Source: Anas platyrhynchos (taxonomy: Eukaryota > Chordata > Aves > Anseriformes > Anatidae). Taken from it: DNA of 64,000 bases. Below are positions 45,791 through 62,306 of the stretch, piece after piece (the stretch's first letter is position 1; every line of letters starts with the position of its first letter). The stretch is taken from the NCBI RefSeq assembly GCF_047663525.1, contig NC_092612.1, forward strand, positions 281,501 through 345,500, given 5' to 3'. The notes under the pieces were generated by a model that saw nothing but the letters and a program-made list of their open reading frames with translations, did no database searches and was not told the DNA's origin. Position numbers and translations under genes: made by a program.

Positions 45791-45855
45791 CAAACAAACA
45801 AACATTTATTTATTTATTTATTTAATTTATTTATTTAAACAAACAAACAAACAAA
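45791..45855. repeat. Compound CAAA/TTTA microsatellite
   Basis: About three CAAA units are followed by ATTT tetramers with one AATTT slip, then about four more CAAA units. This makes a 65-base almost pure A/T island in GC-rich DNA, about 100 bases upstream of the PSMD4 promoter elements. The flanking CAAA blocks run in the same direction, so it is not an inverted repeat. Confidence 0.85.
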
Positions 45856-45939
45856 GGGAGCGACGGGGCCGGGCTCCTGCCTCTGGGGGGACCTGGGGGG
45901 CTCTGCCTGAGGCGCCGGGCGGGGCCCAGCTTCCGGAGG

Positions 45940-46100
45940 AGGCGAGACCCCTCCGCGACTACAACTCCCGGCGTGCCTCGGGGGGGCCGCCCCGCCCCGC
46001 CCTTTCCAAGACGGGCGGCAGGGATTGGGCGGCGCCGCGGAGCCAATCGGCGAGCTCCCTGCTGAGCCGGCCAGGGCCTCCGTGAGGGAAGGGAGGCAAG
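45940..46100 (+). promoter_or_regulatory. PSMD4: PSMD4 promoter
   Basis: A CpG-rich interval directly upstream of the PSMD4 ATG. It contains a ZNF143/Staf-type element ACTACAACTCCCGGCGTGCC (45958-45977). It also has an inverted CCAAT pair: ATTGG at 46024-46028 and CCAAT at 46043-46047, 19 bases between their starts. An ETS-like CTTCCGG lies near 45931. No TATA box is seen. Confidence 0.75.
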
Positions 46101-50583
<4,483 letters not shown>

Positions 50584-50620
50584 CGGGATAAGCCCCGCCC
50601 CCCGCCCCGCGCCGCGCGCC

Positions 50621-50626
50621 AATAAA
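50621..50626 (+). terminator. PSMD4: PSMD4 polyadenylation signal
   Basis: AATAAA lies 38 bases after the stop codon and is followed by a GT-rich stretch near 50644. It is a compact housekeeping-gene 3' end directly before the CCAAT array. Confidence 0.85.
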
Positions 50627-50706
50627 GGGCCGACCGCAGCCGCCTGGCAGTGCTTGGGGGGGGGGCGGGGAGGGGGCGGGGCTCGGCGGACGGGCGGCGG
50701 GGGCAG

Positions 50707-51240
50707 CCAATGGGCGGGCTCTGGGGAGGGGTGGGCGGGGCGGAGCCTGGAGGATGGGGGTGCGACAGCAAGTGGAAGGGCGGGGCGGGCAGCCAATGGG
50801 GGGTTGCGGGGGGCGGGCTTCGGCTCTGATGGGCAGGCCGCTGGTTCAGTAGGGACGCAGCGAGCGGGCGGCGGCCTGAGCGATGACGGCTGTGGCCAAT
50901 GGCTGCGAGGATCCCGGCTGGAAGGGCGGCGCGCTCTAGCCAATAGCGAGAGAGGGAAGGCGGGCTGGCTTGACGAACGTGACCCTCAGCCAATCGGAGT
51001 CCTCGCTGTCCGCAGGCGCGCCGGCCTCGCTCGCCAATAGGTGAGCCGCGTGGGCGGAACCGGGCTTTGAATGGCTGCCCCGTCCCCCAATAGGCGCGCC
51101 CGCGGGGGGCGGCCTCCTTTTCCCGAGTCGCCCCGCGTTCAGCCAATGGCGAGTGCGCGCGGCCGCCATCTCCCGCGAGCGACGGCGGCGCCGACCAATG
51201 GGAGGGCGCGGGGCGGGGAGTGACGGGAGGCGCGGCCAAT
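50707..51240 (+). promoter_or_regulatory. Ten-copy CCAAT-box array upstream of ZNF687
   Basis: CCAAT occurs on the plus strand at 50707, 50793, 50896, 50940, 50990, 51034, 51087, 51143, 51195 and 51236, with no ATTGG in the interval. Most copies read GCCAATGG or GCCAATAG, the NF-Y context. From 50896 onward the spacing is 41-56 bases. Two decayed copies (CTGATGGGC near 50826, TGAATGGCTG near 51068) suggest there were once more. GC boxes (GGGCGG) are interspersed. The array sits between the PSMD4 poly(A) signal and the ZNF687 first exon. It is most simply the ZNF687 promoter or a decayed tandem repeat of about 50 bases. Confidence 0.8.
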
Positions 51241-51289
51241 AGCGCGGCGCCGGGGGGGCGGGCGCCAGCGGCCGGCGGCGCAGGGCGGG

Positions 51290-51368
51290 GGGCGCGGGCC
51301 AAGCAGGAAGTGGCTGAGGAGAAGCGGCCGCCGCCGAGGGGCTGGGCGGGAGCCGGGGCCCGCCGCAG
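51290..51368 (+). other. ZNF687: ZNF687 non-coding first exon (inferred)
   Basis: A GC-rich segment contains an ETS-like CAGGAAGTGGC (51304-51314) and ends in a donor, GCCGCAG then GTAGGC, at 51368/51369. It follows the CCAAT array and has no ATG-led frame into the coding exon, so it is best read as the 5' UTR exon. The 5' boundary is a guess. Confidence 0.5.
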
Positions 51369-54300
51369 GTAGGCCCGGGGGGGGGCGGGGCGGGGCCGGG
51401 CGGGGAGGGGGGAGGTGAAGGGGGGCGGGGGGGGGCCGGGGCCGCTCCCCTCCCCCCCCCCGGGCCGTTACCGGCCGCGGCTCGGGGCCGGGCCCCGCTC
51501 GTCGCCGCCCTCCGCGGGAGCTTCCCCCCGGCCCCCCCCGACCCCTCCCGGCTGCCGGCGGCTCGGGGCCGCTGTGGGCCCCCCGTGAGGCCGCCCGGGG
51601 CCTTCCCCGCGCCTCGGCCCCGGGGGGTGCGGGGGGGGGGGGGGAAGCACCTGCGGCCTCCCAGCCGGTGCGGGGGGGGCCACAGATGGGGCTGGGGCCG
51701 GGGGAGGCCCCTGGGTGCCCCCCGTTACCCCCCGGTGCCCCCCGTGTTGTGCCCGGCTCCCGGCTGAGTTTCTCGCTCCGGTTCCCCGGGGTGAGGCGGC
51801 CCCGTGAGGAGGGGGCCGTGCGGCTCCCCCCCCTGCCTCCCCTCTGGAGGTGGTGCCCGGGGGGGGGGTGCGGGGGGCTCTGAGCACCCCCCGGTGGCCC
51901 GGGAGGAGCAGCGGGGAGCTGCCGGGGGGCTCCGGGGGCACCGGCTGCGGGGGGGGGCAGCAACGGGAGGCGCGGAGAGGAGCTGGGGGCGGCCCGGGGG
52001 GGCTGGGGTGGGCGGGGGGAGGCCCTGTAGGGGCGTTGGAGCCTTGGGGGGGGGGGCGGCTGCTGGCTCCCGGCCGCTTCCCGAGGGGGCTCCTGGGTCC
52101 CGTGTGCGAGGGGGCAGCGGTTCGGTAGCGGGAGCGCCTCGCGGGGTCGCCAACCCCCCCCTCGCTTCATCTCCCCCGCTATTTTCGCGGTGTCTGCCCC
52201 TGAGAAGTCCCCGATTTCCCTGGGCAGCCCGGGGGGGCCGCGGTGGTCGTCCCGTCACGGCTTGAATTCCCGGAGACTTCCCCAAAGGGTGAGCAGAGGA
52301 AGCCCGGTGGTGCGGGTGCTCAGGTGTGAGCAGCGCGTCAGGCAGGGCGGCTGCTTTGTGGGAGCAGCTGCCTCCAGCGCGTATTTTTAGCACGGCTGAG
52401 GAGGGAACGAAGCGCCCGAGCTCGCTGCACCCCGCATGTGGCTGCGGGGGCAGGGGCAGGAGGGGAGGGGAGGCCGGGCACTGCTGCGGCACCGAGCATC
52501 CCACCGGGAGCTTCCCCGGGCTGTGAGGAGCAGCAGCAGGCCCAGGGAGCTCCCCTGGGGCCGTTCCCCCGGGGTTCGTGCTGGGGGGGCCCAGCTGCCC
52601 GCAGGCAGTGCTGGAAGTCCGCGGGGCCTCGCAGAAGCACCGGGGCTGAGCCGCTCTTGGGGGCGGGTGGGGAGCTCTGGCGAGGGGCCAACAAACCCTC
52701 CCGGTGCTGCCCGGGGCTCGCCAGCCCGCGGGGAGCTGCTCTGAGCCTCGCCTGCTGGGCTGGTTCTGCTCTCAGCGGGTTCTCCTGGGTCGTGCAATCC
52801 CAGCTCCCGCTGACGTGGGGTTGCCTCCCGCAGCGTGTCCTGCAGGGCTTGAAGTTACCTGTCCACAAAGCACCTGAGCACGCAGCTGGGTACTGGAAAA
52901 TGCAAATGTACGAGAGCAAACGTGCATGGCTCTGGCGCGGGGCTCTGTGGTGTGTGACAGCAGCGAGGGGGCTTCGTGTTCCTTTCTTCTGGCATCCGAC
53001 CGGGCGCTTTTATTTATGCCGCTAGAATAAACGGGGTGTCCCGGCCGGGGTTGGAAACTTCGTGTTGTAAAGGTTGGTGGGATGAGACGGCACAAAACGC
53101 GCGAGGATGGAGAGAAGCGGGTCTGTTCTCTGAAGATCTGACAAAATCCATCCGGCTCCTGGAGGGCTGGGCTGGGAGCCCCGAGCCCACCGCCCCTCGC
53201 ACCCTGCAGGACAGCGGCCGTGGGGAGAGGCTCGTGGTGCTGCGCCTGCCCGTGCTTAAAATCTTCATTTCTCAGGCCGGCCAAATTGTCAGCGTTTCTG
53301 GATCCCGTCCACTGCTTGTTTGTTTTGCTCTTTCCCGAAGTTAGCAGATGGTGGAGCCTTAATTCTGTTAAACGTGTGGGAGCCTAATCCCCCCCAGCCT
53401 CTGCTGGGCCGTGTGGCAGCTCTGCTCTGCGGGACGGGCGCGCGGCTGCTCGGGTGGATCTGCCCCGGGCTGCGGGGGCAGCACAGAGCCCAGGGCCATG
53501 CTCAGCTCCAATGCAGCCCCTCTGCTGCCCGAACGGGGGGGTGGGAGCGGGCTGGGCAGCGGGATCAGCACGGGTGCTGCCCTCCTCCCCCCCACCCCTT
53601 CAGCTCATTTCGGGTTTGCCCCTCGTGATTTCCCCCTGGGATTTCCCCCTTCCCTGCCTGCGGACCGGCTCATGGCGCTTCCATGCGGCTGGGGGCCGCC
53701 CCTCCCTCGTCTGGGAGGGAGCGGAGTGCCCTGCCTCTGCAGGGCTAAAAATACGAGCTGCTCGAGCCCATCCTCCACCAGGCAGCTCGGCCTCCTTGCT
53801 CAAAGCCTCCCTGAAACCCGAGGCAGCGGGCAGGCCGGCAGCTGAGGATGCTGCAGCGCTGGAAATCCTCCTGCTCGCGGCGAGTGGGAGTTGGCCTGGT
53901 TAAGAGGCTTTGGCCTGGTGCTGCCGCCGCCCTCCCTGCTGCGTCCCCTGGTGCCTCGCGGCCGCTCTTCCCCACGGGGAGCCCGAAATGGCCGATGGCT
54001 CGGCGGCAGAAAATGGATTTGCTTCCTCCCGAAATTCTGCAGCGCTCAGAGCAGGGACGATCGGGGCACGTGAGGCAGTGGGCAGGGTGGAAAAAGGAGA
54101 GCAGCACCCGCGGCTCCCTGCAGCTCCCGGGGGTGCTGGGGGAACGCAGGCGCTGTTCGCACGGTGCTCCGGGCCCCTCAGCCCAGATCCAGCTCGTGGC
54201 GTTCCCAGAAACACGGCCGGTGCCGGGCCAGAGCGAGTCTGGTGCAAAACCCACGCGTTTTTTGCAGCTGTGGGTCTGCGGGGGGGCTGCCCGGCTCTTT

Positions 54301-57300
54301 GCTTTCCAGACCCCCGCTTCTGACTGCGGCCGTGTGCCGGGGCTGAGCCACGCCGAGGGCTGTGGGCACGGTGCTGCCCTGCGGGGCGATCCGGGAGGGG
54401 TGAGGAGGGGGAGTGGGGGCTCCCTGGGCACAGCGAACCCCTCCGTGGCCTCTCGGGGGTAAATTAATCATTAAACCCTCGGAGAGCCTTAAAGCGACCG
54501 CTGTCTGCGAGGCCGGGCGGGGGCTGTAGGCAGCGCGGGGCTGCCCCTGGCATGGAGGAGCTGGCTCCTTTTTGGTCCTGTGGGGCTGGCTGTGGGGGGG
54601 TCCTGCCCGCAGAGCTGGGCAGAGCACCCTCTCCCTGGGAAACCTGAGCCCCGCCCCAGCCCTCCCCATCCTCTCCCCCATGGGGAGCCCTCCTGAAGCT
54701 CGGTCCCCGCGCAGCGGCCGTGTCACCTCCCCGGGAGCGCTGGGGGGACAAGGGGAAGGGGAAGGAGTAGAGGAGGGTGCTGCCTGCTGCTGGAATAACC
54801 CCAGGCAGGGCTGCTGGGGGCTCTGCCGCCCCCTCCCCGCCAGGTCGGGGCCGTGGATGGAGGCACAGGAGCGGGGAGAAGCCACCTCGGCTGCCGCCAG
54901 TTGCTGCTCTCGGGGTTCGCCCCGTGATGCCGGTGCTCGTTCAGCTCTCGGGGAGCAGCCGCTGGCCCCGGCGTGGGCTCGGCACAAAGGGCTGGCCTCC
55001 CAACAGGGGAGCGGCTCCCAAACGGCCCCAGGAGGGCCACGGGGGCCGGGCCGTGCGTGGCTGCAGCCCTCCAGGTGAGCCCGCTCCCGTTCCTCTCGCA
55101 GCCAGCCCGGTGGCCACGCACTTTCTGCGGGGCTGTGCCCGTGCCGGCGGCCCGCAGGAGGCCAGCAGTCGAGGCCTGGGGAGCGGTGGCACGGGGACAG
55201 GCTTTGTCAAAGGTTTCCTCCGTGCCTCGGAAGCTAATCCTGCCGTCACGTGGTGCCGCGGCTCCGCGCTCCCGCTGGCCTCGGACGCAGGCAGGGCCGC
55301 GGCCCCGCGCGGGGACGGGGGCGGCGGGGGGGGCTCCGCTCGGCCGTCGGCTGCCGGAGGGCTTTGGGTCCCTCCTTTGGGCTCGGCGACAAGCGGCCGA
55401 CGGGAAGGGAAGCCCTGGCAAGGCCAGGGAGGGAAACAGGAAAAACAGCCCGTAAAAAGAGCGTAAAAATAGCGAGCCTTGGCACGGGCCTGGCCTGCGG
55501 GGTTTTGTCTGGGCCCCTCAGGGCTGCTCCCGGGGGCTTGGGGGCAGCGAGCTTGGGGCAGCCCCGCAGTGGGGACGAGCACGAAGCCCCCGGTGCTCCT
55601 GCCTTGCCGAGCCGCCTCTTGGCGAGGCTGCGGGGCCGCGGATGAGGCTCGGGGCCCAAGGCAGATCCCGGACCCCCCCCAGCGCTTTGGGTGAGGGCAG
55701 GAGGCGCTGGGGCAGGAGTCGCTGGGGCAGCGGGGAGCAGCGAGCGTCGCCTCCCCGCGAGCCGTGCCTGGTGTTGGCCGGGCAGGAGGGAGCCCCGCTT
55801 CTGGAGGAGCCGCGGTTGCTGGGGACAGCTCTGGTTTGTGATCTTCAGGTTTTCTCTTGCAGCGGGGGGCGGGATGAGCAAAGAGCCCTGGAGCTGCCCG
55901 AGTGGCTCCGAGTTTTGTGATTCCAGCTGCCAGCCCCTGCAGCTCCCGGCTGGCCCAGGGCCCGCGTCGCAGGCGGGCGGGGGCCGGGCTGGTGGGCAGC
56001 AGCTCGAGAGCTTGGAGTCAGCTCCTTTGGGCCCTGCCTGGGCCTTCCTCTGACTGGGTCGACCCCGGGGTGGGCAGTGCCCGTCCGTGGCTGCCACCTC
56101 TGAGCTCCAAGTGGCCGCGAGGCTGCTGGCAGCAAGGATCTGCTCCCTGCAGCTCAGCCCGGGCCCTGCGTTCCCGACCTCCCCCCGTTAGGGGAGGCGT
56201 TCGCAGACCCCGCTGGGGGATTTTTGGGCCCCGCGAGGCCCCAGGTGCTGCGGGGCCGGGCCGCAGAGCCCTGCCCAGGACCAAAGCTGCGCCCGCAGGC
56301 CCGCGGGGCCTCTCCAGGAGCTGCGCCGCGCAGCACGGCCTCGCCACTTGGCTTCCTCTTCCTGCCAGACAGCGGCCGAGACGCGGCCCCACCGGAGCCG
56401 CTCCCCGCCCCTGCTGCCCCCGGTAAGCGAGGGGCCGGCCGGGCCCCGGCTCCTGTCCCGCACGGGGCTGCCCCCGGTAGCGTGGCCCCGCTGCCCGCAC
56501 CGGGATGCTTTGGTGAGCGGGCTGAGCAGAAAGCTGTCCGAAAGCGAAAGCCCCAGGGCAGCGCTGGGACGTGGGGCAGCGCCGGGTGGGGGCTGCCCTG
56601 CGTGGGGCCTCTCATGCCCCCCGAGAGCGGGGCTGCTTTTGGCACAGCGCTGGGGGCTCGGCGCAGTGCCCCGCTGAGCGGTGGGGAGGCTGGTGGCGTG
56701 GCTCAGCAAGGTGCTTGCCCCAGGGCGTCCCCGGGAAGGGGTTTTCATGGGGGGACAGGATCGGGTGTCCCCAAGGAGCCGGTGCCCCACGCGCTGTGAT
56801 GAGTTCCTGGTGGCAGCCGGGGCAGTGAGCGGCGGCTTTCGGATTTCTGTGCTTTTCGGATGCTCTCCTTTCACAGCAGGGCTGGGCTGTGCAGCCTGGG
56901 GCTCAGCTCTTGAGGTCGGAGAGGATTTCTGGGTCTTTTCCCAGCACCGCTTTGGATCTTTGCCCCTTCCTCTGTCCTGTGCCTCGGTTTTTGGATTCGG
57001 GGACCTGCGCGGCCCCGATCATCGCTCTCTGCGGGGCAGGTGCCTCTGGCCAGGCGGGACAGTTAAAAATACCCCTCCCTTCCACCACTGCCTTTGAAAA
57101 ACAGTTCTTTTGCCTAAGAAAACAGTGGTGTTTGGAGCTACCAAAATAACTCCCCGTGTCAGCAGGGCAGGGGTGGGGACGGAGCTGGGCCCTGCCCACC
57201 TCTGCTGCCTCCTTTTTGCTAGGAGAGCCGGGAGGGGGCTGAGCGGGGGATCTTGGCCTTGGGGTTTTGAAGGACAACGCTTGTGGGGCAGGGGCCTCCC

Positions 57301-60039
57301 CATCAGCACCGGGCATGGAGGAGTCCTGGGGTGAGGGGCCCTGTGCCCGAGGCGGGGAGCGTGGCCGCCCTGAGCGGCTCCCCGGGCGCTTCATTGCTGT
57401 CCCAAAGCTGTTCCAAAGCTGTGAGCTTTTTAAAAAATGGGTTCAATCAATCACACGGACCCCAAATGGGTTTTGTTTTTCAAAACAGGGATGCTAAAAG
57501 AAGGGTACAGTTGGCTGAGAGCGGGGTAGGGGATACAGAGGTGACAAAGGCGTGACAGTTTTTGTTGGGGCGCTGGGAAGGAAGCGATCTAAGGAAACTA
57601 CACAAGTGTGATGGGTTAATTTATTGAGTTATCTGATTAAATTAACAGCAATATTTGTAAAACCAACCTGTGAGCCCAGAGAAATCGGGGGCCGGAGGTT
57701 TGTTCTTTCCCTGCCGGAGCCCCTGATGACAACGACCCCGCTCACAGCAGGGCATCGGCCCGGAGCAGAAGCGCTGCGCCAGGCTGAGTGCCGGCCGGGT
57801 CCCGTGTGTGGGCACCCTGGGGTGCTCCCTCCCTTGGGGGCCACCAGGACCTGCCGTGGTGCCCAGGCTCGGCACAGCCCGGAGCCCCTGCGTGTTGGGG
57901 GGAGGAGGATTTCCCTCCTCTTTCCTTTTGGGGAACCTTTTTTTTTTTTTTAGCGCCACAAGCTGCTTCTCCCCGCTTCACTGTGAGTGTTTGCGTCCTG
58001 CTGAATGGTGATTGGAAAAGTCGCTCAGAAACCAACTGTCCCTGGGGCCGTGGTGCCGCTCCCAGCAGCGATCCTGCGCGGCAGAGCCAGATGGCAGCGC
58101 TGCAACAGGAGCGTGGCCTTGGCTCCTTCCCCTGCCGCGGGACGGTGCAGCCTGGTGCTCCTCCTTCTGCTCCTCTCGCCGAGGCTTCTCCCTGGGGTCG
58201 TGGCTGAAGTTCTGCCCAGAAATTGGGATTCTTCTCTGAACCACCCGGGGGCTTCACAGCTGGTGAAATTGTGCAGAAACGAGGCAGCGGCACCAAAGCC
58301 ACTGCTGGCAAGAGATGGGTGGGGGGCAGAGAGCAGCGGTCCCCGGGGCAGGGGGTGGGACACGCAGGCAGTCGAGGCAGCGGGGCCTCGTTTCGCTGCT
58401 TGGGGCCAAGGTTATCGGCTCGTCTGTAGCACCGTCTGTTCCCTGAAGCACGTTCGATTCCATCCCAAAGTGGAGTAGGGCGTTTGGTTAAAGAACATGT
58501 GATTGTGTGGAGAGAAAGAAGCAGCACCCTGTGCTCTTGGAGACCTTATTCCCGTGTATCTCACCCCGCCAGAACAACCGTCCTGTTGCAAACAGGTCCC
58601 CGTTGCTGTGGGGCTGGCGAGGGCGGTGCTGCTGTGGCCCTGGTGGCCTGCCCTGCTCTGGGGAGCTGCTCCTGGCCAGCCCCTGGTGCCCAAAGGGCTC
58701 CTGTGGCCTGGGGGAGGAAAAATGCTGCAGGACGGAGGGGGCTGCAGTGGGGGCGTTTGGCCCTCGCAGACATCGCAGGGTCTCTGGGGAGGAGGTCGCC
58801 GTGGAAGCCGAGTTGCTCCTGCGAGGACGCGCGCCCGCTCCTTCCCCCAGCAGCGCAGGCGCTCTCCTGGCCGGTGGCACCGCGCTCGCGCCCAGGGACA
58901 CGGCGCTGCCAGGCTGCAGCCCTCAGCAGGAGCCTCCCTGCGGGCAGCTGGAGCCTCCCTCAAGTTCTGCTCCGCGTCACGGCCCCGGCGAGGCGAAGGG
59001 AAGGGAAGCACTGGGGGCGAGGCGCTGTGGTCTCCAGGGCAGGAGGCTCGGGCAGGAGCGTGTCTGAGAGGAGGCGCTCTGGGAAGCTGCAGCTCCTGTT
59101 CATCCCTGGTCCGGTACGAGGGAGCGTCAGGAAAGCGGCTTCGTTAGCGCTGCTGCAGGGCCGAGGTGCTGAGGGGCCGCCCGCGCCTTGTTTTTTTTTT
59201 TGCTCTGCTGACTGATGGCTGGGGGTAACCGGCGGCCCCTGGGGGCGGTGCCATCCCAGGAGCATCCTCAGCCCCATCCTGGCCAGCAGCAGGGTAATCC
59301 CTGCAAGTCAGAGCCCTTCCTGGCTAAGCCACATCCCCTGCCTGCAGTTTAATCTTGGGATTTCTTACCCGGCCCCCGGGGGCAGGAGGAACATTATTCC
59401 CTTTGTCTCTGCTGCAGCCATGTTTGGAATCCTGTCTCCACGGCTCCTCTCAGCCTCCTCCTCTTCGTCCTCGGCTCCCTGGCCGTGTGTTGGAGGCCTC
59501 CTGCCCTCCTCCTGCCCTCCTCCTGCCCAGCCTCGCAGCCCTGGGGAGGCCTCGCTGCTGTGGGCGAGGACCAGCCCGGTGCCAGCCCCGTGCTGATTCA
59601 CCGCGAGCCCAGATGGACGGCTCTGGCCCCGGGGCAGCGCTGCCTCTGCCAGTCGGCCTCCCTGGTGCTCAGCCTCTCCCAGGACGCTGGGATCCTTTGA
59701 ACTCTGTCCTCCGGGCTGGGGATCAAAAGATGCCAAGCAGACAAAGCAGGAAAGGCAGAGAAGTGCCGTGATTCGCCCCCGGGCTTCAGGGCTGGGGTTC
59801 AAAGGGAGGGAGGCATTGGGGATTTTGTGGCTGGTGCAGGGTAAGCCGGGAAGGAGCAGGTTCCCAGCCTCGTTTGGCAGGGGGTTGGCGCAGAGCAGCG
59901 GCTCGCTGCCACCTGGTGAGCTCGGGGTGCTCGGGAGAGCCCCACACGAGTGGGGTCACGGCATGCGGGCGCGCTGCTGGCTTCGTGGTCTGCGTGCTGG
60001 GGTCGTGGTGCTAACGCTCCTCTCCTCCCTCTCTTCCAG
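51369..60039 (+). other. ZNF687: ZNF687 intron 1 (8.7 kb)
   Basis: GC-rich intron with many accidental long open frames on both strands and no recognised protein family. AT-richer islands lie near 54460-54490, 55440-55475 and 57600-57665, the last with GGTTAATTTATTGAG and GATTAAATTAAC. It ends in a pyrimidine-rich acceptor (CTCTTCCAG, 60031-60039). No other gene or RNA gene is seen. Confidence 0.55.
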
Positions 60040-60059
60040 ACTCTGCCATAGTCCCCACC

Positions 60060-62306
60060 ATGGGTGACATGAAAACTCCAGATTTTGACGACCTTCTGGC
60101 AGCTTTTGACATTCCTGACATCGACACGAACGAGGCCATTCACTCTGGCCATGAGGAGGCCGACGCTCACATCAAGCAGGTCCCTGGGGAGCCGGGGCCC
60201 CCCGACCACGTCCTGCCCCACACGGACATCACCGCGGTCAGCGTGATCGTGAAGAACACCGTGTGCCCCGAGCAGCTCGATGCCCTGGATGGGCGCAGTA
60301 AGGACGGGCACGTCATCGGGCCCCGCTTGCTGCAGAACGGCTTCGGGGCCACCGAGATGCCCAGGTCCCCCAGCTCCAGGTCCGTGGAAGCTGTGGCATC
60401 CTCCAATGGGGAGTGCTGGGTGAAAGAGAAAGGTCCCAAACCGCTGGATATCTTCTCCCATTTCAGTCCCGATCCCAACGAAGACAACGCTGCCAACCTG
60501 ATCGACAGACCTCGAGAGTGCAAGCCCAAGGAGAAGTCCCTGGCCGTGCCCTCCCTCTCCCCGTCGCCCACCCCATCGCTGGACTGCAAGGAGCCCATGG
60601 GAGAGAGCGCGGAGAACCTGCCCCCGGCTTTCCCGCAGCCCTTTGAAACCAGCCAGGCAGGGGGAGCAAACGGGTCCCCTCCTACCGTTCCCTGCATCAA
60701 AAAAGAGGAGTCTGACTCAGAGGAGGTGGGCCGCGAAGCCAGCCCAAAGGGTTTGGCCGCAGCCCTGGGTGACAGTCCCTTGGAGCACTTGAAGTCGGTC
60801 ACTGTTCGCTACTCCACAGGTGATTCTCCCATCGCTTCGTGGCCCGGTTCCGACCCAAACCTGGACAGCAGCACCAGCAACCTCCCTGAAGTGAAGCGCT
60901 CGCCCACCAGCCCCCGGGAGCCGTTCTTCAAGCCTTCGTCCCCCGTGGTGCAGAGCCCCAGACTGCCCCCTTCTCCGAAGCAGCTGGATGACATCGCCCT
61001 CAAGGAAGAGCAGGAGGCTCTGGAGAAGTCGATGGGAAGCCCACAGAGTATGTCCAGTGCCGAGGAAGAGGAGGAAGAAGACGACAACAACAACGATTCC
61101 CCTTCTTCCAATTCCTCGCGGCCCCTGAAAGTGCGGATTAAAACCATCAAAACGTCGTGTGGCAGCATCACCAGGACGGTGACCAGGGTCTCATCGGACT
61201 CAGAGCCAGGCTCCACCAAGGGGGTGGCCGAGCAGAGCTCTCAGGAGCCCTCTCTTGAGGGTCTCAGCTTTTCGGGTTCGGCAGAGAAAGAGGACGGGAT
61301 CGTGCTGGAGGTGCCCAAGGAGAAGATGGATCTCTCCAGCCCCTTGAAAACCATTGAGGGGCCAAAAATTGTCAGCGTCCAGCTTGGCAACGGCACCAAG
61401 ATCAAAGGCACCGTCCTGCCGGTCTCCACCATCCAGAACGCCAGCAGCGCCATGCTGATCGCTGCCAGCGTCGCCCAGCAGAAATCCGTGGTGCTGCCGT
61501 CCAAGACGGGCAAAGCCGTGGCCAAGAACATCATCAACCTGGTGCCGCAGACCCTGCCCAAAGCCGACACGCGGACCAACGTCAGCACCGTGACGCAGAC
61601 CACCACCATCACCACCACGGCCAACCAGAAGGTCAACGGCACCACGGTGGTGATGGTGCAGCCGCAGAAACCTTCCCCCACCATCGCGGGCACGGTCATC
61701 TCCAGGAGCCAGTCCAGCCTCGTGGAAGCCTTCAACAAGATTCTCAACAGCAAAAACCTCTTGCCAACCTACAAGCCCAACCTGAACCCCCCAGCCGATG
61801 CGAGCCTCTCGCTGCCTCCGTTCGGTTACCGCTGCCTGGAGTGCGGGGACTCCTTCGCCCTGGAGAAGAGCCTGGCTCGCCACTACGACCGGCGAAGCAT
61901 GCGCATCGAGGTGACCTGCAACCACTGCACCAAGCGCCTCGTCTTCTTCAACAAGTGCAGTTTGCTCCTGCACGCCCGGGAGCACAAGGACAAAGGGCTG
62001 GTGATGCAGTGCTCCCACCTGGTGATGAGGCCCATCGCTTTGGATCAGATGATTGGGCAGCCGGACATCACCCCCCTGGTCTCGGTCGCCTCCTTCCCTG
62101 CCGGCAAAGTGGCCGGCGTGGCTCAGGACGCCTTGGCCGCGGCCAACGGGGCTCCGGAGCTCCCCATCCTGCCTCTGAGCAGCGGCTTGGAGCAGACCAA
62201 CTACAGCTGCTTCAGGTGCCTGGAGTGCAAAGAGCAGTGCAAAGACAAGGCCGGGCTGGCCGCGCATTTCCAGCAGACGGTGACCACGGGGACGACCAGC
62301 AGCACG
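60060..62306 (+). CDS. ZNF687: ZNF687 large coding exon (partial gene)
   Basis: ZNF687 is a nuclear C2H2 zinc-finger protein of the Z3 module with ZNF592 and ZMYND8, a chromatin-associated transcription regulator; human mutations cause Paget disease of bone. The exon runs from an acceptor at 60039 through a 20-base leader and ATG to a donor (ACG then GTACGT) after 62306. This gives 749 in-phase codons of a protein of about 1,240 residues in human. The N-terminus [20 protein letters not shown] is family-typical. Also present are [17 protein letters not shown] (about 354-370), [18 protein letters not shown] (about 551-568), an atypical finger pair at about 590-640 ([32 protein letters not shown]) and the start of another finger at about 717-740. 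Remaining fingers lie beyond the window. Confidence 0.95.

Noticed and set aside
54178-56874. Several overlapping 150-285-codon frames on both strands in ZNF687 intron 1
   Set aside because: GC-rich sequence has few stops, so such frames are expected. Translations are Gly/Ala/Pro/Arg-rich and unlike any family I know.
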